A DNA stretch of 64,000 nucleotides, taken from Sphingomonas sp. Y57. GTDB lineage: Bacteria > Pseudomonadota > Alphaproteobacteria > Sphingomonadales > Sphingomonadaceae. Location of the stretch: positions 1-64,000 of the forward strand of contig NZ_LDES01000037.1 of NCBI RefSeq assembly GCF_001015195.1, written 5' to 3'. Shown in pieces: positions 27,296-36,370 of this stretch; position 1 is the first letter of the stretch; the number at the start of each line of letters is the position of its first letter. The position numbers were made by a program, and so were the translations under genes. A model generated the notes under the pieces. It ran no database searches. It was not told the origin of the DNA and was given only the letters and a program-made list of their open reading frames with translations.

Positions 27296-29653
27296 GTGGC
27301 GACACGACATGATTTCGATCGACAGAGCGCCGGCACCATTATGACTCAGCCCGATATTATGACTCGGCTCGATGCGATGGGGCTCCCCCGGATGATCGAG
27401 GAGAGCGAGGCTATGACCCTCGCCGCGCACGGACCGATCGTCACCTATTCGCGCAAGGTATTCATCCCGCTCACCCGGTTGTGCCGCGATGTCTGCCATT
27501 ATTGCACTTTCGCCACGACGCCGCGCCAGGCCGGCCCCGCCTATCTGAGCCGTGACCAAGTGCTGGCGATTGCCCGCGCCGGCGAGGCCGCCGGCTGCCG
27601 CGAGGCGCTGTTCACCCTCGGCGACCGGCCCGAGGACCGCTATGCGTCGGCGCGCGACGCTCTTGCGGCGACCGGCCACGCCAGCACCCTCGCCTATCTG
27701 CGAGACATGGCGCAGGCGGTACTCGACGAAACCGGCCTGTTGCCGCACCTCAACCCCGGCCTGATGGACGCCGCCGACTATACCGCACTGCGCCCGGTGT
27801 CGGCTTCGATGGGGATCATGCTCGAAAGCGCATCGGACCGGTTGTGCGAACCGGGCGGGCCGCATTTCGGATCACCCGACAAGCGCCCCGCCGCGCGGAT
27901 CGCGACGATCGAGGCCGCCGGGCGCGCTGGCGTACCCTTCACCACCGGCCTGCTGATCGGGATCGGCGAAACCCGCGCCGAGCGGATCGAGGCGCTTGTC
28001 GCCATCCGTGACCTGCACGCGCGGTACGGCCATATCCAGGAAGTCATCATCCAGAACTTCCGCGCCAAGCCCGACACGCGGATGGCCGGCCATGCCGAGC
28101 CTTCGCTGGACGAGCATCTCTGGACGATCGCCGCCGCCCGGCTGGTGCTCGGCCCGGACATGACGATCCAGGCGCCCCCCAACCTGCATGACCGCGCGGA
28201 ACTGACCGCCCTGTTGCGCGCCGGAGTCAATGACTGGGGCGGCGTATCGCCGGTCACGCCCGACCATGTGAATCCCGAGGCGCCCTGGCCGCATCTGGAG
28301 GTCCTCGCCGAGGCGACCGCGGAGGCGGGGCGCACCCTGCTCCAGCGGCTCGCGATCGGCCCGGCCCATGCCCGCGCGGTCGACCGCTGGGCCGATCCGG
28401 CGCTCGCCACCCGCATCCGCCGTCTTGTCGACGGACGCGGCCTTCCCAAGACCGACGACTGGGCGGCGGGCGAAGGCGGCCCGGTGCCCGTGATCGCGCT
28501 CGACGCCGAGCCGACGGCAACCGCCGGGATCGCAGCCATCCTCGCCAAGACGGAGGTCGGCGGCCCCCTCTCCGAAGAGGAAATCATCGCGCTGTTCAGG
28601 GCCGAGGGCCGCGACCTGGCGGCGATCGCACAGACCGCGGACAAGCTGCGGCGGCAGGTCAATGGCGACCGCGTCAGCTATGCCGTCAACCGCAACATCA
28701 ACTACACCAATATATGTCTATACAAATGCGGCTTCTGTGCCTTTTCCAAGGGTTCGACCAGAGCCGAACGCGGCCCCGCCTATCGGCTCGACCTCGATGA
28801 GGTCGGCCGCCGCGCCGCAGAGGCGGCGGAGCGCGGCGCGACCGAGGTCTGCCTGCAGGGCGGCATCCATCCGAGCTTCGACGGCAATACCTATCTCGAC
28901 ATCGTCGCCGCCGTACGCGCCGCGGCCCCGTCGATACACATCCACGCCTTCTCCCCGCTCGAGGTCAGCCATGGCGCGCAGACGCTGGGGTTGCCGCTCG
29001 AGGATTATCTGGCGCGGCTGAAAGCCGCGGGCCTCTCGACCCTGCCCGGCACGGCCGCCGAGATCCTCGATCCCGAGGTGCGCGCGATCCTCTGCCCCGA
29101 CAAACTGACCGCCGACGAATGGATCGAGGTCATGCGGACCGCCCACGGCGTCGGGCTGCGCAGTACCGCGACGATCATGTTCGGCCATGTCGACGGCTAT
29201 GAGCACTGGGCCCGCCACCTGTTGCGGGTCCGCGCGCTACAGACCGAGACGGGCGGCTTCACAGAATTCGTGCCCCTGCCCTTCGTCCATATGGAGGCGC
29301 CGCTGTGGCGCAAGGGCAAGGCGCGCTCCGGTCCCAGCTATCGCGAGGCCGTGCTGATGCACGCGATCGCGCGGATCGTGCTGCACCCGGTCATCGCCAA
29401 CATCCAGACGAGCTGGGTGAAGATGGGGCCTGACGGCGCGCGCGCCATCCTGAACGCCGGTGCCAACGACCTTGGCGGGGTGCTGATGGACGAATCGATC
29501 ACCCGATCGGCGGGCGGACAGCATGGTCAGTGCTTCGATCGCGCACAGATGATCGAGCTTGCCGCCAGCGCAGGTCGCCCGGCCTATCAGCGCACCACGC
29601 TTTACCAGCCGGTCGACCCGCGACCGGCGCCCTTTCTGGAGCCTCTTGCATGA
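27296..29653 (+). CDS. fbiC: Bifunctional 7,8-didemethyl-8-hydroxy-5-deazariboflavin synthase (FO synthase)
   Basis: 785 residues from a GTG at 27296 that has GAGGGG seven bases ahead; ATG 27341 is an alternative with a weak site. There are two radical-SAM halves. The N-terminal CofG-like half has LTRLCRDVCHYCTFA (C-x3-C-x2-C, near residue 65). The C-terminal CofH-like half has NICLYKCGFCAFSKGS (near 480) and NIQTSWVKMG. Together they join a tyrosine-derived phenol to the ribityl-diaminouracil precursor, giving FO, the chromophore of coenzyme F420. The fused form is known from actinobacteria and some proteobacteria. It is coupled by a 4-bp overlap to npdG. The other F420 genes (cofC/fbiD, fbiA, fbiB) are not in the window. 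Confidence 0.93.
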   Translation: MATRHDFDRQSAGTIMTQPDIMTRLDAMGLPRMIEESEAMTLAAHGPIVTYSRKVFIPLTRLCRDVCHYCTFATTPRQAGPAYLSRDQVLAIARAGEAAGCREALFTLGDRPEDRYASARDALAATGHASTLAYLRDMAQAVLDETGLLPHLNPGLMDAADYTALRPVSASMGIMLESASDRLCEPGGPHFGSPDKRPAARIATIEAAGRAGVPFTTGLLIGIGETRAERIEALVAIRDLHARYGHIQEVIIQNFRAKPDTRMAGHAEPSLDEHLWTIAAARLVLGPDMTIQAPPNLHDRAELTALLRAGVNDWGGVSPVTPDHVNPEAPWPHLEVLAEATAEAGRTLLQRLAIGPAHARAVDRWADPALATRIRRLVDGRGLPKTDDWAAGEGGPVPVIALDAEPTATAGIAAILAKTEVGGPLSEEEIIALFRAEGRDLAAIAQTADKLRRQVNGDRVSYAVNRNINYTNICLYKCGFCAFSKGSTRAERGPAYRLDLDEVGRRAAEAAERGATEVCLQGGIHPSFDGNTYLDIVAAVRAAAPSIHIHAFSPLEVSHGAQTLGLPLEDYLARLKAAGLSTLPGTAAEILDPEVRAILCPDKLTADEWIEVMRTAHGVGLRSTATIMFGHVDGYEHWARHLLRVRALQTETGGFTEFVPLPFVHMEAPLWRKGKARSGPSYREAVLMHAIARIVLHPVIANIQTSWVKMGPDGARAILNAGANDLGGVLMDESITRSAGGQHGQCFDRAQMIELAASAGRPAYQRTTLYQPVDPRPAPFLEPLA

Positions 29654-30324
29654 CCATCACCCAGTCCATCGCCGTGATCGGCGGTACCGGCAAGCTCGGC
29701 GCGGCGCTCGCCCGCCGCCTGGCGCGCGCCGGGGCGACCGTCACGCTCGGCTCGCGCGATCCCGACCGCGCGCGCGCCGCTGCTGAGGAACTCGGCCATG
29801 GCATCGCTGCGGCAGGATATGCCGAGGCTGCGGCAGGCGCCGACCTGGTGATCGTCGCGGTCCCCTTCGCCGCACAGGAGGGCGCGCTGACCGAGATCGC
29901 GCCGCATGTGGCGGGCAAGATCGTGGTCGACACGACGGTGCCGCTCGTCCCGCCCAAGGTGATGCGCGTGTCGCTCCCCGTCGAGGGCAGCGCCGCCGTC
30001 CGTGCGGCGCAGTTGCTCGGTAAGGGCGTGACCGTCGTCTCAGCCTTCCACAATGTCGCCGCGCACAAGCTCGCGACCGACGAGGATGTGGGCTGCGACG
30101 TCCTGGTGTTCGGCGACGACAAGGCTGCGCGGGAGCAAGTGGTGACGCTGGCCGACGCCATCGGTCTGCGCGGCATCCACGGCGGCGCACTCGCCAATTC
30201 GGCGGCGGCCGAGGCGCTCACCTCGATCCTGATCTTCCTCAACAAGACCTACCAGGTCGACGGCGCCGGCATCCGCATCACCGGCACCCTGATCGATCCG
30301 GCGAGCGGGAAGGCGCTTGCCTGA
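29650..30324 (+). CDS. npdG: NADPH-dependent F420 reductase
   Basis: 224 residues; ATG 29650 overlaps the fbiC stop (ATGA). The N-terminus is a Rossmann fold (IAVIGGTGKLGAALARRLA) followed by LGSRDPDRA, whose Ser-Arg pair fits NADPH phosphate binding. VIVAVPFAAQ, VVDTTVPLVPPKV and VSAFHNVAAHKL match the F420:NADP oxidoreductase (Fno/NPDX) family. The enzyme moves hydride between NADPH and F420 and so supplies F420H2 to F420-dependent reductases. Its coupling to fbiC indicates that cofactor synthesis and reduction are made together. The hairpin repeat just downstream (30335-30405) could terminate the transcript. Confidence 0.9.
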   Translation: MTITQSIAVIGGTGKLGAALARRLARAGATVTLGSRDPDRARAAAEELGHGIAAAGYAEAAAGADLVIVAVPFAAQEGALTEIAPHVAGKIVVDTTVPLVPPKVMRVSLPVEGSAAVRAAQLLGKGVTVVSAFHNVAAHKLATDEDVGCDVLVFGDDKAAREQVVTLADAIGLRGIHGGALANSAAAEALTSILIFLNKTYQVDGAGIRITGTLIDPASGKALA

Positions 30325-30334
30325 CACAGGAAAA

Positions 30335-30405
30335 CCGTTCGTGTCGAGCGAAGTCGAGACACGTTGCGAGAGCCAACGTCCCTCGACGTCGCTCGGGACG
30401 AACGG
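30335..30405. repeat. Imperfect inverted repeat (REP-like, possible bidirectional terminator)
   Basis: A 28-base arm beginning CCGTTCGTGTCGAGCGA pairs, with about five mismatches, with the arm ending CTCGGGACGAACGG. It sits between the converging ends of npdG (+) and an AraC gene (-). The core GTCGAGCGAAGTCGAGAC type is widespread in sphingomonad intergenic DNA, as I recall it. Confidence 0.7.
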
Positions 30406-30435
30406 AAGGTTACGTCAAGGAAGCGCTTCGCACCA

Positions 30436-31221
30436 TTAATCGGCCGTCGCTCGCCCGGCTAACTGATAATGGCTGGGCGCGACGCCGGCGAGCCGCTTGA
30501 ACATCGTCGTGAAGGCGGCGGGGCTTTCATAGCCGAGGTCGAGCGCGATCGTCGTCACCGCCTCCCCCGCCGCGAGGCGCGGTAGCGCTATCAACATGCA
30601 GGCCTGTTGCCGCCAGGCCCCGAAGCTGAGCCCGGTCTGCTGCCGAAAGATGCGGGTAAAGGCGCGCCGTCCCATGCCCAGGTCGGCGCTCCACATGTCG
30701 ATCGTATCATGCGGGCTCGGTGCGTCGAGGAAGGCCTGGCACTTGCGCGCGATCTCAGCCTTCTTGGGAAAAGGCACCGCGAGCGATACGGCCGGGGCGC
30801 GGGCAAGTTCGGCGAGCAGCAGCGCCATTACCATTCCGTCGCGTCCGGCGACGTCATATTCCGGTTCGATCTCGCACGCGGCCGCCAGCAGGCTTCGCAG
30901 GAGCGGCGAAACCTGGATGACCTTATTGGCATCGCCCAGCGAACCAGGGACTCCGGGCTCGATCAACACGCCCCGCGTACTGACGGCGCCTATCATCCGT
31001 ACCGAGTGGCTGACCCCGCCCGGGGTCCAAACCGCGCGCTCCGGCGGCGCCACCCAGACACCGTGCGCGGTGCTGACCACCACCACCCCGCGCGCCGCAT
31101 AGATCAGCTGGCCGCGCCGGTGGCGATGCCAGTCCAGCTCGAACGCCGGCGGATATTCGTTGCCGACCGCGACGATAGGGCGATCGACATGCTCGACAAG
31201 GGATGGATCGGACCGCGGCAC
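30436..31221 (-). CDS. AraC-family regulator with cupin sensor
   Basis: 261 residues. The N-terminal cupin (YPPAFELDWHRHRRGQLIYAARG, then WVAPPERAVWTPGGVSHSVRM) is typical of NimR/YdeC-like AraC proteins that control a neighbouring efflux pump. The C-terminal HTH pair is MWSADLGMGRRAFTRIFRQQ and AVTTIALDLGYESPAAFTTMFKR. It is divergent from the MFS gene at 31323 with a 101-bp gap, so it most likely regulates that transporter, as NimR does for NimT. This local pair appears separate from the F420 genes. Confidence 0.9.
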   Translation of the reverse strand: MPRSDPSLVEHVDRPIVAVGNEYPPAFELDWHRHRRGQLIYAARGVVVVSTAHGVWVAPPERAVWTPGGVSHSVRMIGAVSTRGVLIEPGVPGSLGDANKVIQVSPLLRSLLAAACEIEPEYDVAGRDGMVMALLLAELARAPAVSLAVPFPKKAEIARKCQAFLDAPSPHDTIDMWSADLGMGRRAFTRIFRQQTGLSFGAWRQQACMLIALPRLAAGEAVTTIALDLGYESPAAFTTMFKRLAGVAPSHYQLAGRATAD

Positions 31222-31322
31222 CGGATTGTCCCACTCGCGAAAGTAAAAGGCCCATACAGGAATGCGGGCCAGAACGGGAGGGCCTATGGCGACGAGGCCC
31301 CTTCGGCCGATGAGACAAGACC

Positions 31323-32534
31323 ATGAACGCCACCAAAGCCGCCCCGCCCCGTGTCGAGACCGACGGCACCGTATTCGGCGTGATCGCCGCGATCAGCCTG
31401 TGCCATCTGCTCAACGACATGATGCAGTCGCTGCTGCCGTCGATCTATCCCAATCTGAAGGCGGAGCTCGGCCTGTCGTTCAGCCAGATCGGACTGGTCA
31501 CGCTGGTCTATCAGATGACGGCATCGATCCTCCAGCCCCTGGTCGGGCTCTATGCCGACAAACGGCCGACGCCGCTGGCCCTGCCGGGCGGCACGCTGTT
31601 CTCATTGGCCGGGCTGATGATGCTGTCGGTCGCGCACAGCTATTGGCTGCTGCTGGTCGGCGCGGCGCTGCTCGGGATGGGGTCATCGGTGTTCCATCCG
31701 GAATCCTCGCGGGTGGCCCGGATGGCCGCAGGCCCGCGCCCCGGCCTGGCCCAGTCGATGTTCCAGGTCGGCGGCAATGCCGGATCGGCGCTCGGCCCGC
31801 TCGCTGCGGCGATCGTGGTGATGCGTTGGGGCCAGTCGAGCCTCGCCTTCTTCGCAATGCTGGCGCTGCTATCCTGCGCGATCCTGTGGAACGTCAGCCA
31901 ATGGTATCGCCACCACGGCCTAGCCCGCCTCGCGCGCGGGCATAGAAGCCGGCGGGCGGCTGCTCCGTTGCCGCGCGGCAGGATATTGGCCGGCATCGCG
32001 ATTCTGCTCGCGCTGATCTTCTCCAAATATTTCTACCTGGCGAGCATCACGAGCTACTTCACCTTCTACCTGATCCATCGTTTCGGTGTCAGCGTCGAGG
32101 TCGCGCAGTTGCACCTGTTCGTCTTTCTCGGTGCGGTGGCGGTGGGGACGATCGCGGGCGGCCCGCTCGGCGATCGTTTCGGACGCAAATATGTGATCTG
32201 GTTCTCGATCCTCGGGGCGCTGCCCTTCACCCTGCTGCTCCCCCACGCCAGCCTGTTCTGGACGGGGCCGCTCACGGTGATCATCGGGCTGATCCTCGCT
32301 TCGGCCTTCCCGGCGATAGTGGTATTCGCCCAGGAACTGGTGCCGGGAAAGCCGGGGATGATCTCCGGCCTGTTCTTCGGCTTCTCCTTCGGCATGGCCG
32401 GCCTCGGCGCGGCGATACTGGGCGAGGTGGCCGACCTGGCAGGGATCGAAATGGTCTACGCCATCTGCGCCTTCCTGCCGGCGATCGGGCTGCTCGCCGT
32501 CTTCCTGCCCGATCCCGAACGCGACCGGGGCTGA
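31323..32534 (+). CDS. MFS transporter, fosmidomycin-resistance (Fsr) type
   Basis: 403 residues and twelve predicted helices. LCHLLNDMMQSLLPSIYPNL, then SFSQIGLVTLVYQMTASILQPLVG, FHPESSRVARMAAGPRPG, GGPLGDRFGRKYVIWFS and AFPAIVVFAQELVPG are hallmark Fsr segments. The family exports fosmidomycin-like and other small drugs. It is divergent from a NimR-like AraC gene, which gives a standard regulator/efflux pair. Exported compound unknown; it could serve detoxification while the strain metabolises foreign organics. Confidence 0.9.
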   Translation: MNATKAAPPRVETDGTVFGVIAAISLCHLLNDMMQSLLPSIYPNLKAELGLSFSQIGLVTLVYQMTASILQPLVGLYADKRPTPLALPGGTLFSLAGLMMLSVAHSYWLLLVGAALLGMGSSVFHPESSRVARMAAGPRPGLAQSMFQVGGNAGSALGPLAAAIVVMRWGQSSLAFFAMLALLSCAILWNVSQWYRHHGLARLARGHRSRRAAAPLPRGRILAGIAILLALIFSKYFYLASITSYFTFYLIHRFGVSVEVAQLHLFVFLGAVAVGTIAGGPLGDRFGRKYVIWFSILGALPFTLLLPHASLFWTGPLTVIIGLILASAFPAIVVFAQELVPGKPGMISGLFFGFSFGMAGLGAAILGEVADLAGIEMVYAICAFLPAIGLLAVFLPDPERDRG

Positions 32535-32554
32535 GCCCCGGCCGCCTGCCACTC

Positions 32555-34624
32555 TCACGGCATCCTGGGATCGGCCTTCAGGTCGTTGGCGCGCTTGATG
32601 ACATAGGCGCGGATCGCCTCGACCTGGTCGGGATTCAAATCCTTCGAGAAGTTGGGCATGCCGAGCGGTTCGGCCGCTCCTTCGAGGACGAAGCCGCGGA
32701 AGGCGGCCGCGTCACCGATCACCATCGAACGGCGCAGGTCGGGAACGCCGCCATGGTTCACGACGGTATCGCCATGACACATCCAGCAGCTGACATGGTA
32801 GAGGACACGGCCCCGTTCGATCGTGGCGGCGGACGCCGTCGAGGGCGGCGGCGCAAGCGGCGCTTCGTCTTCCTTGGGCGGCAGCGGCAGCGGCGCCTTG
32901 CCGCCGATGCGGAAGGTGACGACGCGGTTCACCTTGGGCTTCACCGAAGCCTGGAGCGCCTCGCCCATGTTGAGCGGCAGGATGCCGCCCCAGCCGACCG
33001 CGACCGAGACATATTGGACGCCCGCGATCGAGTAGGTGATCGGCGGCGCGACGATTCCCGAACCCATAGGCATCGACCAGAGTTTCTTGCCGCTGATCGC
33101 GTCATAGGCGGCGAAGTCGCCGGTGCCGTTACCCTGGAAGACAAGGCCCGACGAGGTCGACAGAACGCCGCCGTTCCAGGGCATGGGCATCGGCACCGAC
33201 CAGACCCGCTTACGCGCCTTCGGATCCCAGGCGACGAGCGCGCCGCCCATCATTCCCCGGATCTGCTGCCGGATCGCCGGGTCTTCGGGCATGGCCGTCT
33301 TGCCCGGATCCTGCCCGGTGTTCCACCCGCGCGGCTCGAAACGGAAATCCTCGGTCTTGCCGGCGACATAGCCGTAGGGAATCTCGGCGACGGGCAGATA
33401 GACGAGGCCGGTCTTGGGATTGAAGCTCATCGGCTGCCAACCGTGCCCGCCCGCCGGCGACGGCATGCCGAGGAACGGCTTGCCGGTGCTGCTGTAGCGC
33501 GCCTCGGGCACGATGTTGGGGCGGCCGGTCTTGGGATCCAGGCCCTTCGCCCAGGTCACTGGGACATAGGGCGTGCCGGAGATGAAGGCGCCGTTGGTCC
33601 GGTCGAGGACGTAGAAGAAGCCGTTCTTGGGCGCCTGCATCAGCACCTTGCGGGGCTTTCCCTCGATCTCGAGGTCCGCGAGGATCATGTGCTGAGTAGC
33701 GGTATAGTCCCATTCGTCGCCGGGTACCTGCTGGAAATGCCAGACATATTCGCCGGTCGAGGGGCGCACCGCGACGATCGACGACAGGAACAGGTTATCG
33801 CCCTTCCCGGCGCTCCGCACGGCACGATCCCAAGGGCCGCCATTGCCGACGCCGATGTAGAGCAGGTCGAGCTCGGCATCATAGGCCATGGAGTCCCAGG
33901 CCGTGCCGCCGCCGCCATATTTCCACCACTCGCCGTTCCAGCTCTTGGCGGCCATCGCCATCGCCTCGTTCTCGAAGCCCTTCTTCGGATCGCCAGGGAT
34001 GGTGTAGAAGCGCCACGCCTGCTTGCCGGTCGCGACATCATAGGCGGTGACGTAGCCGCGCACGCCATATTCGGCGCCGCCATTGCCGATCACCACCTTG
34101 TCCTTGACGATGCGTGGAGCGCCGGTGATCGTATAGGACTTGGTCGTGTCGGTCGTCTGCACGGTCCAGACCGGCTTGCCGGTCTTCGCGTCGAGCGCGA
34201 CCAGCCGGCCGTCGAGGACCCCGACGAACACCTTGCCGTCGGCGTAGGCGACTCCGCGATTGACCACGTCACAACAGGCGCGCCGTGCGATCGCACCGTC
34301 GAACTGCGGGTCATATTCCCACAGCTTCCGGCCGGTCTGCGCGTCGAGTGCCAGCACCTTGCTCCAGGGGCCGGAAGCGTACATCACGCCATCGACGACC
34401 AGCGGCGTCCCCTCGACCCCGCGCAGCGAGCGCGCATCAAAATCCGCATACCAGGCCACACCTAGCTGACCGACATTGGCGGGGGTTATCTCGCCAAGCT
34501 CGCTGAACCGCTTCTCCCCCGCGTCATGTCCGTGGAGCGCCCAATCGACATTGGCCGCCTTCCGCGGAGCGCACGCCGCCAGTGCGACCACCAGCATGGC
34601 CGCTGAAACCGCTTTCAATTTCAC
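32555..34624 (-). CDS. PQQ-dependent alcohol dehydrogenase with C-terminal cytochrome c, lipoprotein type
   Basis: 689 residues. The start MKLKAVSAAMLVVALAACAP has a lipobox (LAAC), so the protein may be anchored in a membrane facing the periplasm. An eight-bladed PQQ propeller follows, with tryptophan-docking repeats (ALDAQTGRKLWEYDP, ALDAKTGKPVWTVQT, AYDVATGKQAWRF), the adjacent-Cys disulfide ARRACCD and the active-site Asp of GDEWDYT. A C-terminal heme domain has CWMCH at 613-617 and a distal Met in LGMPNF. Quinohemoprotein alcohol dehydrogenases oxidise primary or secondary alcohols and polyethers and pass electrons to cytochromes. It lies after an AraC gene and near the second oxidation island. 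Confidence 0.92.
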   Translation of the reverse strand: MKLKAVSAAMLVVALAACAPRKAANVDWALHGHDAGEKRFSELGEITPANVGQLGVAWYADFDARSLRGVEGTPLVVDGVMYASGPWSKVLALDAQTGRKLWEYDPQFDGAIARRACCDVVNRGVAYADGKVFVGVLDGRLVALDAKTGKPVWTVQTTDTTKSYTITGAPRIVKDKVVIGNGGAEYGVRGYVTAYDVATGKQAWRFYTIPGDPKKGFENEAMAMAAKSWNGEWWKYGGGGTAWDSMAYDAELDLLYIGVGNGGPWDRAVRSAGKGDNLFLSSIVAVRPSTGEYVWHFQQVPGDEWDYTATQHMILADLEIEGKPRKVLMQAPKNGFFYVLDRTNGAFISGTPYVPVTWAKGLDPKTGRPNIVPEARYSSTGKPFLGMPSPAGGHGWQPMSFNPKTGLVYLPVAEIPYGYVAGKTEDFRFEPRGWNTGQDPGKTAMPEDPAIRQQIRGMMGGALVAWDPKARKRVWSVPMPMPWNGGVLSTSSGLVFQGNGTGDFAAYDAISGKKLWSMPMGSGIVAPPITYSIAGVQYVSVAVGWGGILPLNMGEALQASVKPKVNRVVTFRIGGKAPLPLPPKEDEAPLAPPPSTASAATIERGRVLYHVSCWMCHGDTVVNHGGVPDLRRSMVIGDAAAFRGFVLEGAAEPLGMPNFSKDLNPDQVEAIRAYVIKRANDLKADPRMP

Positions 34625-34711
34625 GCTTCTCGCTCCTGATAGCCTGGATCGGAAAGGGACATCCGTCCTTTATCGATCACCAGGCGGATACCGACTAGGC
34701 CATGGGCGCCG

Positions 34712-35788
34712 TCATTGTACGCGTTGCGAACCCTTGGGGCCGGCCATCGCGCGCAATGCCGCCGCCCGCGCACGACCAAGCGTCACCGAGGGAGGCTCGC
34801 CATAGATTTCGCGGTACATGTTGGCGAAGCGACCGCCATGGCCGATCCAATATTGGTTGGCGAGCGCGGTCACCGAAATATCGCCGTCGCTGGCAATGAT
34901 GTCGGCGCGGGCGCTTTCCAGCCGACGCAACCGCAGCCAGCGCATCGGGCTGTGCCCCATGAACCGTTCAAAGCCGTGATAGAGCGTCCGCGCCGGCACG
35001 CCCGCCGCTTCGACGATATCGTCGAGCCGTATGTCGTCCTTGAGATGCTGGGCGATGAACTGCTCGGCGCGGCGGACGAAGACCGGCAGCACCGCCGCCT
35101 GCCGCACCGGCGCCTCGCGATCGAACAGGGTCGCGCGCATCATCGCGAGAAAGCTGTTCTCATTCGCGGCGACAACCTCCTGCAATCCGAAGATCGGCGA
35201 TCCGCGATGCAGTTCGGTGCAGAGATATTCGATGAAGCCGAGCAGGCTCGCGGCCCCACCGTTGGGCGCATCCGCCGCACGCTCGACGACGTTATGGACC
35301 GCCTCATAAGGGCGCCCGCTGCCGATCAGGCGGCTGCACGGGATGCCGATCGCAAGATGGGTGTGATCCTGCCCCATCTGGAAATTGTATCGGACGTTGG
35401 GCGACAGGAGCACGCAGTCACCGCTCCGGAACGACCAGCTCTGCTGGTTGAACTCCACCACGGCCTCGCCGCTCAACGCCACGACAAAGACGAAATGGGT
35501 TCGCTGCAACTCGGTGATCAGCACGTCGACATCGGCGCCATAGGCGATCTGGTTCAGGCTGATGTCACCGATCGAGGCCGAGCAATGGTTGAAGTCCAGA
35601 TGCTTGTCGTTGCTGCGGACGACGACTTCATGAGGGAAGAAGACCCGGGTGACACTGTCGAGCGCATCGTCCGGGCGCGGGCTGGCGAAGCTGTGCCGGT
35701 GGACGCTCTCGAAGGCAGCCGCAGCGCCATTCGCAAGGAAACGCTGGTCGACCGCCATTTCCTGCAACACAGGTCCAAATCCAGACAT
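34712..35788 (-). CDS. AraC-family transcriptional regulator
   Basis: 358 residues from ATG 35788 with GGGAG six bases ahead; the longer frame is unsupported. The N-terminal sensor resembles AraC_binding_2 (FeaR/XylS-like) domains: FFPHEVVVRSNDKHLDFNHCSASIG, VVEFNQQSWSFRSGDCVLLSP. The C-terminal HTH units are IRLDDIVEAAGVPARTLYHGFER and ISVTALANQYWIGHGGRFANMYR, ending in a G-E-P-P-S type tail. Regulators with this architecture activate operons for aromatic amine or alcohol oxidation. It lies between the PQQ dehydrogenase gene and the SnoaL-like gene, all on the same strand. Confidence 0.88.
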   Translation of the reverse strand: MSGFGPVLQEMAVDQRFLANGAAAAFESVHRHSFASPRPDDALDSVTRVFFPHEVVVRSNDKHLDFNHCSASIGDISLNQIAYGADVDVLITELQRTHFVFVVALSGEAVVEFNQQSWSFRSGDCVLLSPNVRYNFQMGQDHTHLAIGIPCSRLIGSGRPYEAVHNVVERAADAPNGGAASLLGFIEYLCTELHRGSPIFGLQEVVAANENSFLAMMRATLFDREAPVRQAAVLPVFVRRAEQFIAQHLKDDIRLDDIVEAAGVPARTLYHGFERFMGHSPMRWLRLRRLESARADIIASDGDISVTALANQYWIGHGGRFANMYREIYGEPPSVTLGRARAAALRAMAGPKGSQRVQ

Positions 35789-35905
35789 GGCGTACTCCCA
35801 TCGCGCCGGACGCGCCCATTGGGGCCCGCCAGGCGCATTTCGCGTCCTCCGTCCTTCGAAGATCATCCCAATCGTCATGCGTGTCTAGCCGAAACGCGCA
35901 CGACT

Positions 35906-36349
35906 TTATGCCGCGGACGCAGCTGTCGGCAGTGCGGCGAGCCCGAGCGGCAGCACGCCGAACGCCTTGATCATCGCCACATAGTCCCAGCAGTCGATGT
36001 TATGGGCGATGCGGCCGTCGCGGAAAACATAGGAGGACAGGCCATGGAACTCGATCGGATGGCCGGTCCGATCGACGCCTTCGAACGGACCGTTCCAGTG
36101 CGCGGTTATCGTCCAATGGCTCGACCCGCGCTCCGGCGTCACGAGCCGCACCGGAAAGCGCAGGGTAAAATCGGGCATCGTCGTGAACACACCCTCGGCG
36201 AACTCGCGCACGCCGGCATGGCCCTCGTGGCGGGCGCCCAGCGCAAGATCCTCATAGAGGCAATCGGGCGTGAACAACGAGACCAGCCGGTCGATATCCT
36301 TGTCGCTCCAGGCCTGTTCCAGATCGTCGAAAATCGCTTCGGTCAACAT
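35906..36349 (-). CDS. SnoaL-like / nuclear transport factor 2 family protein
   Basis: 147 residues. LTEAIFDDLEQAWSDKDIDRLVSLFTPDCLYED and the later VREFAEGVFTTMPDFTLRF are the canonical ester-cyclase-like SnoaL pattern; ITAHWNGPFEGVDRTGHPIEF and IAHNIDCWDYVAMIKAFG complete it. Proteins of this subtype include polyketide cyclases, limonene-epoxide-hydrolase-like enzymes and uncharacterised helpers. Its start is 21 bp after the LLM oxidoreductase stop, suggesting an operon TonB receptor - LLM - SnoaL. It could act on an unstable oxygenated product of the LLM enzyme (inference). Confidence 0.82.
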   Translation of the reverse strand: MLTEAIFDDLEQAWSDKDIDRLVSLFTPDCLYEDLALGARHEGHAGVREFAEGVFTTMPDFTLRFPVRLVTPERGSSHWTITAHWNGPFEGVDRTGHPIEFHGLSSYVFRDGRIAHNIDCWDYVAMIKAFGVLPLGLAALPTAASAA

Positions 36350-36370
36350 GGTCCTACTCCCGATGGCGCA

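Noticed and set aside
32753-34465. 570-residue plus-strand open frame over the PQQ dehydrogenase
   Set aside because: Antisense shadow; His/Arg/Asp-rich without a fold.
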